Assembly (NCBI GenBank): GCA_021786915.1
Contig: JAJYMP010000325.1
Location: 1 to 23,177 of the forward strand
DNA: 23,177 nucleotides
Direction: 5' to 3'
Origin: Chloroflexota bacterium
GTDB lineage: Bacteria; Chloroflexota; Limnocylindria; Limnocylindrales; CSP1-4
This document shows, one piece after another, positions 23,084 to 23,177 of this stretch; position 1 is the first letter of the stretch; each line of letters begins with the position of its first letter. Under the pieces are notes generated by a model. The model made no database searches. It saw only the letters and a list, made by a program, of their open reading frames with translations, and was not told the DNA's origin. Position numbers and translations under genes: made by a program.

Positions 23084-23177
23084 CCGCGCCCGACATCCAT
23101 CGCCGCGCCGCCGAGGAACGCAGCCGTGGCCGGCTGCGCTTCAGCGCCGCCGTGTTCACCGCCCTGTTCGCCGCCGT
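22996..23177 (+). CDS. Start of a proline-rich membrane protein, 3' truncated
   Basis: From ATG 22996 a frame is open to the window end (60 residues seen), with strong GC bias in third positions. It has a Pro/Arg-rich start, a basic stretch (TAPDIHRRAAEERSRGRLRF), then the beginning of a hydrophobic helix (FSAAVFTALFAAV). This is the layout of a single-pass envelope protein such as a cell-division transpeptidase or FtsL-like protein, but no domain is visible, so the family is open. The same frame also reads sensibly upstream (a PPPPPPP run back to about 22907), so the real N-terminus may be earlier or lost. It overlaps the permease frame by 88 nt, which is odd for two intact genes. Confidence 0.4.
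   Translation, partial: MVAPPRPLPRTRQGAARHDAVPRTETVRVTAPDIHRRAAEERSRGRLRFSAAVFTALFAA

Noticed and set aside
1..23177. Defence system, prophage or transposon
   Set aside because: No integrase, transposase, terminal repeats, toxin-antitoxin pair, restriction-modification or CRISPR-associated motif was seen. Composition is uniform across the window.

Overview
The window is high-GC bacterial DNA, very rich in G+C at third codon positions. It carries 17 protein-coding genes, two of them cut by the window edges. I see no rRNA, tRNA, CRISPR array or insertion sequence. Lipobox-type lipoproteins, NarL/DesR response regulators with HisKA_3 kinases, PadR, PrsW, DUF429 and a MacAB-type exporter, together with several apparently leaderless starts, fit a high-GC Chloroflexota or Actinomycetota lineage. 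No single gene decides between them, so the taxonomy is an inference.

Left part (1-7.5 kb). A 5'-truncated FAD amine oxidase of the DAO/PuuB type converges on a small protein with a degenerate GGDEF domain. A DUF429 protein with an extra C-terminal domain follows, and converges on a GMC oxidoreductase of the long-chain-alcohol-oxidase type. The GMC gene is divergent from a PadR regulator that heads a two-gene unit with an eight-helix membrane protein. On the minus strand lies a stand-alone receiver protein with no output domain. Its stop codon overlaps the start of a 32-residue single-helix microprotein, and a perfect 17-bp palindrome sits at its promoter.

Middle (7.9-13.6 kb). A minus-strand operon with overlapping genes runs PrsW intramembrane protease, then a lipoprotein with a gingipain-like (clan CD) peptidase domain, then a small membrane-anchored PepSY-like protein. 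A NarL-type regulator lies upstream on the same strand. Divergent from it is a TPM plus DUF2207 membrane protein with a glycine-rich tail.

Right part (13.8-23.2 kb). A sensor histidine kinase, probably the partner of the NarL-type regulator at 11.2-11.8 kb, converges on a DesK/DesR-type kinase-regulator pair whose genes overlap by 4 nt. Divergent from that pair is a plus-strand operon: HtrA-type lipoprotein protease, HlyD/MacA-like adaptor, MacB-type ATPase and FtsX/MacB-type permease. The permease loses its expected C-terminal end near 22905. From there a different frame looks coding and runs off the window as the start of another membrane protein, so this junction is a candidate for deletion, frameshift or misassembly.

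The main theme is envelope sensing and proteolysis: two kinases, three receiver proteins, three surface or membrane proteases and an exporter. The most unusual items are the PrsW/clan-CD/PepSY-like operon and the receiver plus microprotein pair.
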